This document shows, piece by piece, positions 13,775 to 14,062 of a stretch of DNA of 14,062 nt (the first letter of the stretch is position 1; each line of letters opens with the position of its first letter). The stretch spans positions 1 through 14,062 of the forward strand of contig JAFYTB010000301.1 in the NCBI GenBank assembly GCA_017559045.1, in the 5' to 3' direction. The translations under genes were made by a program, and so were the position numbers. This stretch comes from Eggerthellaceae bacterium. GTDB taxonomy: Bacteria > Actinomycetota > Coriobacteriia > Coriobacteriales > Eggerthellaceae. The notes below the pieces were generated by a model that was not told the origin of the DNA, ran no database searches, and saw nothing but the letters and a program-made list of their open reading frames with translations.

Positions 13775-14062
13775 ATGGGAGAAGCAAGGATCGAGGCTCT
13801 GAAGGCAAAGGGTGCTGCCTTTGAGGAAGAGCTTGAAGATCGCTATGAAAACTACGCTATCATCTCGCGTTTGTTCCGCGAGGAGATCGACAAGGAGCTC
13901 CTTTCCGATCTCTGCGAAAGCCCGGCGGTTGAGCCTGTCGGACAGGCTGACTTCGACGAGGGATACGGTCGTATTCGCACTTATCTCGATGGCGTCGAGG
14001 ATGTCGCCAAAAAGAAGTCTGAGCTTGCCATCGATTACGTGAACACGTTCCTTGGCTACGGA
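13775..14062 (+). CDS. TorD/DmsD-family molybdoenzyme chaperone, truncated by window end
   Basis: The first 96 codons of a gene that continues past the right edge. The frame stays open from ATG at 13775 to 14062; AAGGGGG (13763-13769) is the ribosome site. The all-helical N-terminal part shows the family pattern: ENYAIISRLFREEIDKELL (about residues 25-43), a GYGRIRTYL segment, then ELAIDYVNTFLGYG, matching the hallmark LAxDYxxxFLG of TorD/DmsD/NarJ-like chaperones. These proteins bind the apo-molybdoenzyme and help cofactor insertion. It follows the Fe-S subunit by 164 bases and is co-oriented, so its client is probably the enzyme at 10923-13262. The neighbouring ATG at 13771 is out of frame and soon closes. 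Confidence 0.85.
   Translation, partial: MGEARIEALKAKGAAFEEELEDRYENYAIISRLFREEIDKELLSDLCESPAVEPVGQADFDEGYGRIRTYLDGVEDVAKKKSELAIDYVNTFLGYG

Noticed and set aside
1..14062. CRISPR array, tRNA, rRNA, transposase or integrase, attachment sites
   Set aside because: No regularly spaced repeats, cloverleaf, rRNA-like segment or mobile-element gene was recognised on either strand.

Overview
The window looks like chromosomal DNA of a moderately GC-rich anaerobic actinobacterium. The most likely group is Coriobacteriia, family Eggerthellaceae. The clues are a LuxR-type regulator fused to a polytopic membrane domain, MFS carriers, and a DMSO-reductase-family molybdoenzyme with its own small Fe-S protein and TorD-like chaperone, next to cytochrome bd and ordinary housekeeping genes. 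The assignment rests on gene style only; I cannot name a species.

Left part (1-5250), mostly housekeeping. cydA-cydB (287-2772) form a tight operon for a cytochrome bd quinol oxidase and are followed by a hairpin terminator. efp (3097-3657) has a near-consensus promoter and its own terminator. It converges on a minus-strand group: an HdeD/DUF308 membrane protein (3889-4416), an SlyD-like FKBP prolyl isomerase (4526-4951) and a 53-residue acidic protein of unknown function (5085-5246).

Middle part (5250-8620). A first MFS carrier (5499-6734) has its own terminator. After a 364-base, comparatively AT-rich gap comes a 506-residue membrane-bound LuxR-type regulator (7099-8619).

Right part (8620-14062). 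This is the most interesting section: a co-oriented module made of a 348-base regulatory gap with inverted and direct repeats, a second MFS carrier (8968-10206) with a strong terminator, a 376-base leader with alternative hairpins, a tiny zinc-ribbon protein with a Gly-Ala-Pro tail (10583-10822), a 779-residue molybdopterin oxidoreductase without a Tat signal (10923-13262), an abutting 115-residue two-cluster ferredoxin-like subunit (13263-13610), and the first 96 codons of a TorD/DmsD-type chaperone running off the right edge (13775-14062).

Working model (inference): the membrane regulator senses a small molecule and switches on the second carrier and the molybdoenzyme. The carrier brings the molecule in. 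The cytoplasmic molybdoenzyme, fed electrons by the small Fe-S protein and matured by the chaperone, reduces or dehydroxylates it. The layout resembles the catechol dehydroxylase loci known from Eggerthella and Gordonibacter, but the substrate cannot be read from the sequence.
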